Assembly (NCBI RefSeq): GCF_003722355.1
Contig: NZ_QWDD01000001.1
Coordinates: 2,294,001-2,358,000, forward strand
Direction: 5' to 3'
Length of the DNA stretch: 64,000 bases
DNA from: Methylocystis hirsuta
Lineage (GTDB): Bacteria > Pseudomonadota > Alphaproteobacteria > Rhizobiales > Beijerinckiaceae
Shown here: one piece after another, positions 1 through 8,138 of the stretch
Position numbering within the stretch: the stretch's first letter is position 1
How the letters are laid out: the number at the start of each line of letters is the position of its first letter
The notes under the pieces: generated by a model
Database searches by the model: none
Told to the model about the DNA's origin: nothing
Seen by the model: only the letters and a program-made list of their open reading frames with translations
Made by a program: the position numbers and the translations under genes

Positions 1-124
1 ATTCCGAGGGGTGAACCAAAAATCCAAACAGTCGCCATAGTTTGACAACCGCGCGCCGCCGCCGGCGTCGGCGGGAATGATAGCGTTTGCAGCGCCTTAG
101 ATAGGGAGGTTTGCCGGCATAGCC

Positions 125-1369
125 TCAACGCGCCGCATCCGCCGTCCAGCCCTTGCCCCTGCGCCAGCTCTCGTAGCGGGCATGAGCCGGCGCAGGCCAC
201 GAGGCGAGCGGCGGCTCGACCCGCGCTTTGTCGCCGTGGCGACCGTCGTCAAGATGCTCGTCCATCGCAAAGTAGAAGCCGCCGCCCACTCTATCCCATA
301 CGGCTAGGGCGTCGGTTCGACCGCAAAAAAAATGGCCTCCACGCCAGAACCAGCTGCACCCGGAATAGGCGATCGTCTCCTGATCGATCGCCACGCCGTA
401 GAGTTCCGGATGCTCGAGGTTGCAGGTTTCGCAGCCGTTCGTGATATCCCATAAAGCTTCAATCACCTGCATTTTGTTCTGCGCGCTCAGGCGCGAGACG
501 GCTGAGAAAAACTCGGCGTTTCGCAGCGGCTCGACGATCTCTGGTTTTTGGCCTGTGGCGAGGCTCTTCATCGTCGAGCCGGGCTCTGGCCGAAACTGCG
601 TGCTGCTCTCAACAATTTGCCCGGTATTCGCGCGCCACTGGCGAATCGTTCCTTCGGCGAGCGGGCTCGCGGGCGAGATGAAAGCAAAGCCTTCCGCATC
701 GCGTATCGGCCGAGAATATGGCGTCCCGACGCACTCCTCTCCGAGTTCATGGCGTGTCACCACGCCAGAACTCCTGCTCTCCACAACGGCGAAGAAGGCG
801 CAATCACCCGACGCGACCCCACCTTCTTCGATCAATACGGCGTCAGTGTCACCACTTTTCCAGCGATCGTCGACCATAAAAGGGGGATAATTGCGAAGGA
901 TGTAACGCTCTTCTATAACCACTCGACCTCGGTGAGTGAGCGTGCGCCGTCCGTCTATCGTCTTCCAGGTCAGGATCTCGCTTCCGAGCTTGAGGCCAAC
1001 ACGCGGAACCTCTTCCGGCGCGTCAAGATCCGTCGGCAACTCAGAGAGCCGGACTCGCGTCTGCGTCTCGACGCAGTCGGTGAGTCCCCCGGCTGCTAGC
1101 AGGCCGCAAGCCTCCCTTCGGGACAGCCACCTCCGCTGCTCCGCCTGTATCAGGTCGTGCGAAGCCTTGTTGCCTCTACCACGCAAGGCTTTCAAAGCTG
1201 CAAAGTAGTTGCGGGAGATGGCGTCATCCTGCCATTTGAGCTGCGCATCGGCGCAGATCGTCGTTTCGACCAGCGACGCCGCCTTGGTGCAGTCGATGGC
1301 TTGGGACGGCAGGGCGGAAAGGAGCAGCGCCGACGTTGCAAGCGATGCGCTCGAAAAATGAGACTTCAA
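125..1369 (-). CDS. Secreted protein with LprI-like N-terminal domain
   Basis: A 414-residue protein with an N-terminal signal peptide: a short basic start, a hydrophobic Leu/Ala stretch, and a likely cleavage after SQA near residue 24. Residues about 26-100 look like the lysozyme-inhibitor LprI/DUF1311 type. They show an early Cys followed by ETTIC, then a helical stretch with QAEQRRWLSRREAC, which fits the family's two-cysteine pattern. The remaining 300 residues contain further Cys pairs (for example CETCNLEH) and match no domain I recognise. The protein is probably periplasmic or exported. It lies downstream of no obvious operon partner, and about 240 bp separate its start from the MBL gene, which is on the same strand. 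The N-terminal domain assignment is by motif; the function of the large C-terminal part is unknown. Confidence 0.75.
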   Translation of the reverse strand: MKSHFSSASLATSALLLSALPSQAIDCTKAASLVETTICADAQLKWQDDAISRNYFAALKALRGRGNKASHDLIQAEQRRWLSRREACGLLAAGGLTDCVETQTRVRLSELPTDLDAPEEVPRVGLKLGSEILTWKTIDGRRTLTHRGRVVIEERYILRNYPPFMVDDRWKSGDTDAVLIEEGGVASGDCAFFAVVESRSSGVVTRHELGEECVGTPYSRPIRDAEGFAFISPASPLAEGTIRQWRANTGQIVESSTQFRPEPGSTMKSLATGQKPEIVEPLRNAEFFSAVSRLSAQNKMQVIEALWDITNGCETCNLEHPELYGVAIDQETIAYSGCSWFWRGGHFFCGRTDALAVWDRVGGGFYFAMDEHLDDGRHGDKARVEPPLASWPAPAHARYESWRRGKGWTADAAR

Positions 1370-1608
1370 GAGAGAATCCTTGTGTGGAGCCCGCCAGATA
1401 TTCCCCGGTTCGATACAATTTTTCGTGCAATTTGCCGCCTCTGACTAGGCCCCGCGGACACTGAAAGCGCCGCATGTGCGTGGGATGTCGGCGGCGGCTC
1501 CAATGAGTCAACGGGGAGAGCCGTGAACTTTCTTATGGGCTCTACACCCGAGATTCGCATAATCCATATTATGGAACTAAACGACGTCGTTTGGCGATGG
1601 CCGCCACG

Positions 1609-2403
1609 TCAGACTTCGAGCGCCATTCCGTCAAACGCCGGCGTGACATTTTCCGGCAGCGTTGCGGCGAGCGCGTCATAGTCCAAATCAACGTGCAGAT
1701 CCGTCAGAACGGCGCGCTTTGGCTTGAAATGCGCGATGAAGTCCAGCGCCTGACTGACGGACAGATGCGTGCCATGCCGCTGATGGCGCAGCGCATCGAT
1801 GATCCAAAGATCCAGCCCTTCGAGATATTGCGCGCTCTCAGGCGGAATGGCGTGAAGATCCGGCGTGTAGGCCATGTTGTCGAAGCGGAAGCCGAGCGCG
1901 TCCATGTCGCCATGGTCCAACCGAAACGGCGTGGCGACGATCGCGCCGCCGGGTCCGTCGACCGTCTCGGCGCGCCCCAGATGCAGCCGATGTTCGGTCA
2001 TCAGCGGCGGATAAAAGCTGCCCGGCGGCGTCTTGAAGATGTAGTCGAACTTCGTGGCGAATGACCGCGACGTCGGCTCGTCCATATAGGCCGGGATTCG
2101 CCGTCCGCTCAGAATGACCAAGCCGCGCACATCGTCGACGCCGTGCGTGTGGTCGGCGTGGGGATGGGTATAGAAGACCGCGTCGAGCCGCTTGACGTCG
2201 GCGTCGATGAGCTGCTCGCGCAGATCGGGCCCTGTGTCCACGAGCACTTGCGTCGCAGCCTCGGCAGGGCCGCGCGCGACGAGAATCGAGCAGCGCCGGC
2301 GCCGGTTTTTCGGATTGGCCGGATCGCACTTTCCCCAGCCCTGCCCGACGCGCGGCACGCCGCCCGACGAGCCGCACCCGAGAATCCTGATTCTGAGACT
2401 CAC
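1609..2403 (-). CDS. MBL-fold metallo-hydrolase (PhnP-like)
   Basis: A 264-residue metallo-beta-lactamase-fold hydrolase. The N-terminus has the ILGCGSSGGVPRVG loop typical of the PhnP/phosphodiesterase-like branch. The metal site THPHADHTHGVDD is clear, and later LDHGDMDALGF and LTDLHVDLDY supply the other ligands. The reading frame stays open upstream, but the better start is the GTG at 2403, whose bases overlap the TGA stop of tatD (GTGA), indicating translational coupling. In many Rhizobiales the same pair, tatD followed by this MBL gene, sits directly behind metG. Here metG lies 5 kb upstream on the same strand. The substrate is unknown; a cyclic phosphodiester or similar small molecule is plausible from family membership only. 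Confidence 0.88.
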   Translation of the reverse strand: MSLRIRILGCGSSGGVPRVGQGWGKCDPANPKNRRRRCSILVARGPAEAATQVLVDTGPDLREQLIDADVKRLDAVFYTHPHADHTHGVDDVRGLVILSGRRIPAYMDEPTSRSFATKFDYIFKTPPGSFYPPLMTEHRLHLGRAETVDGPGGAIVATPFRLDHGDMDALGFRFDNMAYTPDLHAIPPESAQYLEGLDLWIIDALRHQRHGTHLSVSQALDFIAHFKPKRAVLTDLHVDLDYDALAATLPENVTPAFDGMALEV

Positions 2404-3191
2404 GCGACGGCGTCCAGAGGCGGCATTTTGGAAAACAGCCGCAGCGCGTTTTCGGTTGTGGCGATTGCAAGTTCGGCGGCGCTGATTCCCTTGACGTCGG
2501 CGAGCACGCGCGCGGTGTCGACGACGAAGGCCGGCTCGTTGCGCTTGCCGCGATGAGGAGTCGGCGCAAGGAAGGGCGCGTCGGTTTCGACCAGCATGCG
2601 CTCCAGCGGCACGTCGCGGGCGATCTCGCGCAGATATTCGGCGTTCTTGAAGGTCACGACGCCGGAAAAGGAAATATAGAGGCCGAGCTGCAGCGCCGTT
2701 TCTGCGAGCGCGCGGCCGCTGGTGAAGCAATGGAGCAGGGCGGGGAAAGCCCCCTTCCCCATTTCGTCTTTCAGAATGGCGGCGCAGTCATCGTCGGCGT
2801 CGCGGGTATGGATGACGAGCGGCAGGCCGGTTTCTCTCGCGGCTTGGACGTGAATGCGGAAGATGCGCTGCGCCACCTCGCGCGGCGCGTGGTCATAGTG
2901 ATAATCGAGTCCCGCTTCGCCCAATCCGACGCATTTTGGATGCCGCGACAGACTCACCAGCGCCTCGACGGTCGGCTCGGCCTCTTCGTGCGAATGGTGC
3001 GGATGCGTCCCCACCGTGCAAAAGACCTCCGGATAGGTTTCAGCAACCGCCTTTACGCGATCGAAGCGAGAGAGATGCGTCGAGATCGTGATCATTCTGG
3101 CGACGCCGCGCGCCTTTGCGCGGGCGATCGTCTCCGCGAGTTCTGGCGCGAAATCGGGAAAGTCGAGGTGACAATGGGTATCGATGAGCAT
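2400..3191 (-). CDS. tatD: TatD family metal-dependent hydrolase/DNase
   Basis: A 263-residue TIM-barrel hydrolase of the TatD/YcfH family. Visible motifs are the N-terminal THCHLDF (metal-binding HxH), GTHPHHSHE, GLGEAGLDYHYD, LVIHTRDAD, LLHCFTSG and the C-terminal ETDAPFLAP. Length and motif order match the family, whose members are Mg-dependent 3'-5' exonucleases acting in DNA repair or turnover. It is the first gene of a two-gene unit with the overlapping MBL-fold gene. The start ATG at 3191 gives the canonical first residues MLIDTHCHLD. Identification is secure at family level; the physiological substrate in this organism is inferred. Confidence 0.93.
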   Translation of the reverse strand: MLIDTHCHLDFPDFAPELAETIARAKARGVARMITISTHLSRFDRVKAVAETYPEVFCTVGTHPHHSHEEAEPTVEALVSLSRHPKCVGLGEAGLDYHYDHAPREVAQRIFRIHVQAARETGLPLVIHTRDADDDCAAILKDEMGKGAFPALLHCFTSGRALAETALQLGLYISFSGVVTFKNAEYLREIARDVPLERMLVETDAPFLAPTPHRGKRNEPAFVVDTARVLADVKGISAAELAIATTENALRLFSKMPPLDAVA

Positions 3192-3380
3192 CGTGGCCTG
3201 TCTTTAGCACTCGCGTCCAATGGCTTTTAAGGCGCAAGAAAGCCGGCACAAGGGCGTGCGCTCTCCAGAATTGTCAAGAGTTCGAAAACGCAGTTCGGTC
3301 AGAGGAACTGGCTGTAGCCTCCGCATCTGTCTGAATTGAGCGTCAATAGTGACACCGTGCCTCGAACCGCGCGTAAGCAA

Positions 3381-3415
3381 AAAGCCCAAGCGCGAAGTCC
3401 GCTTGGGCTTTTTTT
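3381..3415. terminator. Bidirectional intrinsic terminator
   Basis: A perfect 12-bp inverted repeat (AAAGCCCAAGCG at 3381-3392, its complement at 3400-3411) with a 7-base loop. It is followed on the + strand by a T run and preceded by an A run, so it can also stop minus-strand transcription. It lies 20 bp past the stop of the tyrosinase gene, which it most likely terminates. Confidence 0.85.
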
Positions 3416-3433
3416 AGAAGGAGATCTGTCGAT

Positions 3434-4120
3434 CTAGGCGACGAGCTCAAAATCGTATGAGTAGCCCAGCAATCTATAATCAATCACATCTGCGGGCGTG
3501 CGGTCCGGCCATTGCATGAGCGGATCGTTGAGACCGAGACCGGCCTGGCTCTCTTGGAAGGGCGCGTTGGGATTGTTAGTCTGCCAACGCGCCCAAAGAA
3601 AGTCGATCCAGCAGTGGTGCAGAAAGAATACGGGATCGCCCGGGGAATTGGCGCGACCCATGACGCCGCCGACCCAGCTATGCGGCCAATTGTGGATTGG
3701 GCGCTCTAGCCCTGGCCAGAATTCCGCATAGCTCGTTTGGCGCTGGTTGGCCTCGACCATATCTTCGGTCGGAAGGTTCGGCGGTTCGCTTAGCTTGCGG
3801 CCCAGTCCCCATTCCGCATTGAACGGCCCCAAAAAATCATCTCCCCAGATTGGGTCGTCAGGACTGCGGTCGCGAGTTGAGTCCCAGTAAGGCAAGGCGA
3901 TGGAGGCGTCGTGCGCCTGAAGCGCTCGTTCGAAACGCAGGATGAACTCCCGGTGCCAGGGCAGAAAATGCGAACTTTGATGAATGCCATGCCCAAAATG
4001 CGAGCTATGAATCGTCGCAAATTGGTCGATGAGACCCGTCAATTTCACATGCCGAAGCGCTCCCACGAATACGCGACGCTCGGCTAACGACAGATCACGA
4101 TAATTCTTGCGAATGCCCAT
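3434..4120 (-). CDS. Tyrosinase-family type-3 copper enzyme (short form)
   Basis: A 228-residue tyrosinase central-domain protein. The CuA site is visible as HQSSHFLPWHREF (His47 and His56), with a further His at 38, 41 or 44. The CuB site is HNWPHSWVGG (His143, His147) followed by DPVFFLHHCWIDFLWARW (His168/169). Such enzymes use a dicopper centre to hydroxylate phenols or oxidise catechols. There is no signal peptide, so a cytoplasmic apo-enzyme is expected. It lies 39 bp downstream of a MelC1-like small protein, the arrangement seen for Streptomyces melC1-melC2. The start at 4120 has AAGGA nine bases upstream. It is shorter than most bacterial tyrosinases (about 270-320 residues). Phenol oxidase activity is an inference from the ligands; an o-aminophenol oxidase role is also possible. 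Confidence 0.88.
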   Translation of the reverse strand: MGIRKNYRDLSLAERRVFVGALRHVKLTGLIDQFATIHSSHFGHGIHQSSHFLPWHREFILRFERALQAHDASIALPYWDSTRDRSPDDPIWGDDFLGPFNAEWGLGRKLSEPPNLPTEDMVEANQRQTSYAEFWPGLERPIHNWPHSWVGGVMGRANSPGDPVFFLHHCWIDFLWARWQTNNPNAPFQESQAGLGLNDPLMQWPDRTPADVIDYRLLGYSYDFELVA

Positions 4121-4159
4121 TGTCTCGTCCTTAAAAAATCGAAGAAAATTGCCGCGCCA

Positions 4160-4420
4160 CTATTTGCCGGCGCGCGACGGCTTAAGCTGATCGTCAATAT
4201 AGGATTCCGCCAGATCGACGAGATCGTCTTTCCAGTCGTATGCATAGTCTTTGAGATAGTATTTGCCGCCAGGCAACTGACCGTAAGCCACCTCTTTCCC
4301 GTCGATGAGAAGTTCAGGTTTGGGCTGTGATAGCGACTCAGCGAGCGATTCGGAGCGAGGCCGAGGCTCCTCACGCAATTCAATGACGCGCCCGCGATAG
4401 TTTTCCGATTTTGATGGCAT
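4160..4420 (-). CDS. MelC1-like tyrosinase copper chaperone/cofactor, divergent
   Basis: An 86-residue protein preceding the tyrosinase gene. Start 4420 is chosen because AAGGAG lies seven bases upstream; an earlier in-frame start at 4438 lacks this. It shares the skeleton of MelC1 caddie proteins: ENYRGRVIEL near the N-terminus (MelC1 has Y-K/R-G-R-x-I), LLIDGKEV at 38-44 (MelC1 has VDG), and GGKYYLKDYAY at 51-61, where MelC1 carries the Tyr loop that enters the enzyme's active site. A helix with DLVDLAESYIDD follows. The same order of elements appears in the protein at 46456-46884, also upstream of a tyrosinase. It lacks the His-rich segment and the signal peptide of Streptomyces MelC1. Copper delivery or apo-enzyme stabilisation is inferred. 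Confidence 0.65.
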   Translation of the reverse strand: MPSKSENYRGRVIELREEPRPRSESLAESLSQPKPELLIDGKEVAYGQLPGGKYYLKDYAYDWKDDLVDLAESYIDDQLKPSRAGK

Positions 4421-4656
4421 CTTAAAACTCCTTCTCAAACGTCTTCGCGCCGCAGGAAATAATGTAGCGACGGAGAGGGCAGCTTAACTCCGGGCAGCGA
4501 ATTTGATCAACAGATTCACTTGCTGCGCCGCGCAAGACGCACGGGGCTACGAAATCCGCGGAGAGAATTGAAACGCGACGATCAGTCGGATTGCCTATTT
4601 TGTGCGTCATTCCATATATTTTTGGATCTCGATCAGCATTACCCGGGAGCGGAGTC

Positions 4657-4881
4657 GTGCAGAGCTATCCTCTCGACCTCGATCCTGAGCAGCTGACCCG
4701 CTGGATCATGACTGAATGCATGGCGAGACCGCCGCGCTTCAAGCTGGCGGCGAATTGCGGCGACGACATCAGCGAAATTCCGCTGCAGGAGCGGCTCTCT
4801 TTGCTCATCGCCAGCATCATTCGACGCCGTCACGGATCTAGCTCGGGCGGGACGTTGCAAGCGCGAGGAGCAAGAACTTGA
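4657..4881 (+). CDS. Small hypothetical protein, first gene of CapA operon
   Basis: A 74-residue frame starting at the GTG at 4657, with GGAG about seven bases upstream; in-frame ATGs further upstream run into the promoter region. It contains LDLDPEQLTRWIMTE and IPLQERLSLLIASIIRR, a helical, moderately basic protein without membrane segments. Its TGA overlaps the TTG start of the next gene (TTGA). That overlap, and the matching one between genes two and three, is the main reason to believe it is translated. I do not recognise the family. Confidence 0.5.
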   Translation: MQSYPLDLDPEQLTRWIMTECMARPPRFKLAANCGDDISEIPLQERLSLLIASIIRRRHGSSSGGTLQARGART

Positions 4882-5144
4882 CGCAATCTTCCGCGCCGGA
4901 CGGCGACGGCCGCCCGCTGGCGACGATCAAGGACGTGACGGACGTCCTCGGCGACATCGACGATGCGACGCTGTCGGCGATCATGGACCTGCGGCCGACG
5001 ATCGCTGACGTCGAGGAGGCGGCCATGTGGATGTCCGGCGATCAGGACGTCTTCGGCGCGGGCGCGCCGCTCAAGGACGTGGCTGGAGAAATCGTCTCAC
5101 TTGTCGCCGGCGACGACGAAGAGAATTTTCCGCCGACCATATGA
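4878..5144 (+). CDS. Small acidic hypothetical protein, second gene of CapA operon
   Basis: An 88-residue acidic protein read from the TTG at 4878, which overlaps the previous stop. It contains IKDVTDVLGDIDDATLSAIMD, then repeated short helices (PTIADVEEAAMWMSGD, LKDVAGEIVSLVAGD) and an acidic tail ending PPTI. There is no signal peptide or membrane segment. Its stop overlaps the ATG of the CapA-family gene (ATGA), so the three genes are probably translationally coupled. The composition suggests a small interaction or regulatory protein. I do not recognise the family. Confidence 0.65.
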   Translation: MTQSSAPDGDGRPLATIKDVTDVLGDIDDATLSAIMDLRPTIADVEEAAMWMSGDQDVFGAGAPLKDVAGEIVSLVAGDDEENFPPTI

Positions 5145-6289
5145 GCGTCGCCGCGCCGCCGCCGAGCAACGTGGCGCCAGCCGTCCGGCTTTTCCTGTGC
5201 GGCGACGTGATGATCGGCCGAGGCGTCGATCAGATCCTGCCGTCGCCCTGCCCGCCGAAGCTCTATGAGGAATATGTTTCTTCGGCTGAAGACTATGTTC
5301 GTTTGGCCGAAGCGGCGTCGGGGCCGATTCCGCGGCCTGTCGATTATTCCTATATCTGGGGCGAGGCGCTCGCCGAGCTTGAAGCGCAGGCGCCTGACGC
5401 GCGCATCGTCAATCTCGAAACGAGCGTGACGCGCAGCGAAACGGCCGAACACAAGGCGATCAATTATCGTGTCAGTCCGCAGAATGCGGAATGTCTGCGC
5501 GCCGCCGGCGTCGACTGCTGCGCGCTGGCGAACAATCATGTGCTCGATTGGGGACGGTCTGGCCTCTTTCAAACGCTCGACACGCTTGAGCGTCTGGGCG
5601 TGGCTTTCGCCGGCGCGGGACGCACGATCGACGAAGCGCAGCGGCCGGCGATCCTGGATATCCCGCGAAAGGGACGGGTCATCGTGCTGTCCTTCGCCCT
5701 GCCCGACAGCGGAACGCCCTTAGGGTGGGCCGCGACGCCCTCGTCGCCCGGCGTCAATCTTCTACGCGACCTTTCTCACGCAAGCGTTGACTTCGCCTGC
5801 GATCTGGCGCGGAGCGCGGCGCAGAGCGGAGATATTCTGGTGATTTCGATCCACTGGGGCTCGAACTGGGGCTATGGCGTTTCGAACGCCCAGAGACAAT
5901 TCGCGCATCGGCTGATCGAAGACGCGGGCGCTTCCGTCATCCACGGACATTCGTCACATCACGCGAAGGGATTCGAGGTCCATCGCAACCGCTTGGTTCT
6001 TTACGGCTGCGGCGATTTCCTGAACGATTATGAGGGCATCAGCGGCTATGAAAGCTATCGCGGCGATCTGTCGCTGATGTATTTCGCGGATATCGACGCC
6101 GCGCGCGGCGATCTCCTGCAACTTCGATTGGTTCCACTGCATATGCGGCGCTTGCGCCTTGAACGGGCGTCGACCGCCGACGCCGAATGGCTTGCGCAAA
6201 CGCTCGATCGCGAAAGCGCGGCATTCGGCGTTCGCGTCCGGCGCCAGGGCGACGGCGCGCTGTCGGCCTCCTGGTCGGGCGGCGAATAA
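5141..6289 (+). CDS. CapA-family (PGA_cap) metallophosphatase-like protein
   Basis: A 382-residue protein of the CapA/poly-gamma-glutamate synthesis family, which has a calcineurin-like metallophosphoesterase fold. Visible landmarks are FLCGDVMIGRGVD at the N-terminus, IVNLETSVTRSE, ALANNHVLDWG, VISIHWGSNWGYGV, VIHGHSSHHAKGFEV and LYGCGDFLNDYEG, in the family order. The true start is the ATG at 5141, which overlaps the previous stop; the frame is open further upstream, but those residues shadow the preceding gene. There is no signal peptide and no PgsB/PgsC neighbours, so capsule synthesis is not supported. It ends a tightly overlapping three-gene operon with two unknown small proteins. Enzyme activity on a polyglutamyl or phosphoester substrate is only a family-level suggestion. 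Confidence 0.85.
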   Translation: MSVAAPPPSNVAPAVRLFLCGDVMIGRGVDQILPSPCPPKLYEEYVSSAEDYVRLAEAASGPIPRPVDYSYIWGEALAELEAQAPDARIVNLETSVTRSETAEHKAINYRVSPQNAECLRAAGVDCCALANNHVLDWGRSGLFQTLDTLERLGVAFAGAGRTIDEAQRPAILDIPRKGRVIVLSFALPDSGTPLGWAATPSSPGVNLLRDLSHASVDFACDLARSAAQSGDILVISIHWGSNWGYGVSNAQRQFAHRLIEDAGASVIHGHSSHHAKGFEVHRNRLVLYGCGDFLNDYEGISGYESYRGDLSLMYFADIDAARGDLLQLRLVPLHMRRLRLERASTADAEWLAQTLDRESAAFGVRVRRQGDGALSASWSGGE

Positions 6290-6364
6290 GCGCCGCGACG
6301 CCCGTGACGGGGAGGCCACGACTCCCCATCTGAAATTCGTCGACAGTCAGGCGGAGCTTGATCA

Positions 6365-6733
6365 ATGGCCATCATTCTCAATCACACCATCGTGCCGGCG
6401 CGCGATAATGAGGCCGCGGCGCGCTGGTTCGCAAGGATCTTCGGGCTGCGCTACGACGGCGCCAAGGGCCATTTCGCGCCGGTGAAGGTCAACAGCGAGC
6501 TCACCCTGCTGTTCGATAAGGATGAGGGCTTCAAAGCCAGCCATTACGCCTTCCACGTCAGCGACGAAGAATTCGACGAAATCCTCGGGCGCGTGAAGGA
6601 CGAAGGCGTCGCCTTTGGCAGCGCGCCGGGTCGATTCACGGACGGCCAGCTCAACGACTGGAACGGCGGTCGCGGCGTCTATTTCAAGAGCCCCGACCGC
6701 CATATCCTCGAGCTGATGACCATGCCCCAGTAA
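6365..6733 (+). CDS. VOC-family (glyoxalase/dioxygenase superfamily) protein
   Basis: A 122-residue single-module vicinal-oxygen-chelate protein. The first half has LNHTIVPARDNEAAARWFARIFGL, and a metal-ligand position follows in HYAFHVSDEEFDEIL. The second half has GRGVYFKSPDRHILELMT, where the Glu of LEL is the usual last ligand. Proteins of this size act as dimers in isomerisation, thiol transfer or ring cleavage, but the substrate cannot be read from the sequence. It starts 75 bp after the CapA gene and may be read through from it. It is convergent with the following methyltransferase gene. Confidence 0.87.
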   Translation: MAIILNHTIVPARDNEAAARWFARIFGLRYDGAKGHFAPVKVNSELTLLFDKDEGFKASHYAFHVSDEEFDEILGRVKDEGVAFGSAPGRFTDGQLNDWNGGRGVYFKSPDRHILELMTMPQ

Positions 6734-6744
6734 CGCGCGCCGCC

Positions 6745-7611
6745 CTACGCCGCCCTGGCTTCATAGACAATCGCCTGCATCGGCAGGCGCATGGGGTTCT
6801 CGCCGAGTTCTTGCGCGAGCCGCTCGGCCAGCGCCTCGACAAGCGATTCGGGGCGCACGCCGCCGCGCTCGCGGAGCTGTTCGAAGAGCGGACTGCCGAA
6901 GACGAATCCTCTCGCAAAATCCATCGGGTCCCGCACATCCTTGACGCGCGACCTTACGGAAATGGTGATGTCCGTGAAGCCGGCGTCGATCAGCGATTCT
7001 TTGATGGGATCGATCTCGGCGCAGGAAAACGCAAGAAATTGCGGTGGATCGCCGGGAAAAAATCGTTCGATCACCTCGAGCCCCAGGCGAGGGAAAGGAT
7101 TGTAACGTGGCGCATCCCAGACGCTAAAGAGATATCGGCCGCCCGGCCGCAGAGTCCGTCGCGCCTCACGATGCGCCGCGTCCTTGTCGGGAAAGAACAT
7201 CAGCCCGAACTGGCAGACGATCGCGTCAAAGTCGTTGTCGGCGAAAGGCAAGGCCGTCGCATCTGCGGTTCGGAACGTCACCTGCTCGGCAGCGCCGAAC
7301 TTCGTCTTCGCGACTTCGAGCATCGGCTCATTGAGGTCGGTTGCGGTTAGCTTCGCTTGTGGACCGAGAGAGTCGCGCAGCTTGCGCGTGACGATTCCCG
7401 TGCCCGCCGCCATTTCGAGCACGTCGATTGGAGCGCTCGCGGCCGTCCGATCGGCGATATCGGCGGCGTAATCCTCTAAGATCACCGGGCCGAGGCCACG
7501 GTCGTAAAAAATGGGAATGTCGCCGACGAAGCGCGCTGTGTCGCTGGTCACGGCGACATTCCTCTCAATGAGCGTGACGGGCGCCTGCCGCACGACGCCC
7601 GCCCCGCTCAT
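6745..7611 (-). CDS. Class I SAM-dependent methyltransferase
   Basis: A 288-residue methyltransferase. Motif I is VLEMAAGTGIVTRKL, followed by an acidic residue at the end of strand 2 (TATDLNEPML), the motif TADATALPFADNDFDAIVCQFGLMF, and LRPGGRYLFSVWD. This resembles the methyltransferase_11/25 group, which includes UbiE-like and arsenite-like small-molecule enzymes. The C-terminal 100 residues are family-variable and would set the substrate. The frame begins with about 20 poorly conserved residues, so the actual start may be slightly inside. No neighbouring gene points to a pathway. Confidence 0.85.
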   Translation of the reverse strand: MSGAGVVRQAPVTLIERNVAVTSDTARFVGDIPIFYDRGLGPVILEDYAADIADRTAASAPIDVLEMAAGTGIVTRKLRDSLGPQAKLTATDLNEPMLEVAKTKFGAAEQVTFRTADATALPFADNDFDAIVCQFGLMFFPDKDAAHREARRTLRPGGRYLFSVWDAPRYNPFPRLGLEVIERFFPGDPPQFLAFSCAEIDPIKESLIDAGFTDITISVRSRVKDVRDPMDFARGFVFGSPLFEQLRERGGVRPESLVEALAERLAQELGENPMRLPMQAIVYEARAA

Positions 7612-7649
7612 GGAGCTAGGACGGGCGACCGCGTTCGGCGCCGGGCGCT

Positions 7650-8138
7650 TTACTGCGCAGGCTGTTCAGCCGGCTCCTCGACCGGAGCTGCGGGCTTCGG
7701 CTTGGGTTTAGCCTTGGGCTTGGGCTTGGGCTTCGGCTTAACCGGCTGCTCGACCACCGCCTCGGGGGCCGGAGCCGCCTCCGGCATCGCCAGGGGCGCG
7801 GGTTGAGGCGGCGGCGGCGCTTCGGTCAACGGCGCCGGAGCGGGAGCCGCCGGCGCGCTCTCCATTGGCGCTTCTACGGCCGCCGGCTGCTCAGCCGGAG
7901 GCGTTTCGGGCGCCGGCGCGGCCGAAGCGTCGGGTTCGGCCGTCGCCTCCGGCTCGGCTGGAGGCGCCGGGGTTTCGCCCGGTGCGGCTTCCTCCGCTGG
8001 GGGCGCAGGTTTAAACCGGCCCTCGATCGCGGCTTTCAGATTGGCGACGCCTTCGGTCGGCGCAGCGTAGATGCCGACGCCAAAACCGATCGCGCCGAAG
8101 ATAACCGCCGTCAGAATTGTTGAAATGCCACGCGCCAT
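7650..8138 (-). CDS. Membrane-anchored Pro/Ala/Glu/Lys-rich protein
   Basis: A 162-residue protein beginning MARGISTILTAVIFG, a single N-terminal membrane helix. A short soluble stretch follows, then about 110 residues of low-complexity Pro-Ala-Glu repeats and a Lys-Pro block around residues 138-150 (KPKPKPKPKAKPKPKP). Start 8138 has GAGGA eight to twelve bases upstream. The frame continues upstream but there shadows metG. Such Pro-Lys segments resemble TonB-style periplasm-spanning rods, but no TonB C-terminal domain is present. A structural or anchoring role is an inference. It lies downstream of metG on the same strand with a 300-bp gap. Confidence 0.7.
   Translation of the reverse strand: MARGISTILTAVIFGAIGFGVGIYAAPTEGVANLKAAIEGRFKPAPPAEEAAPGETPAPPAEPEATAEPDASAAPAPETPPAEQPAAVEAPMESAPAAPAPAPLTEAPPPPQPAPLAMPEAAPAPEAVVEQPVKPKPKPKPKAKPKPKPAAPVEEPAEQPAQ

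Noticed and set aside
7660..7990. Repetitive Pro/Lys/Ala-coding DNA as a possible tandem repeat or CRISPR-like array
   Set aside because: No constant repeat-spacer pattern; it is low-complexity protein-coding sequence.
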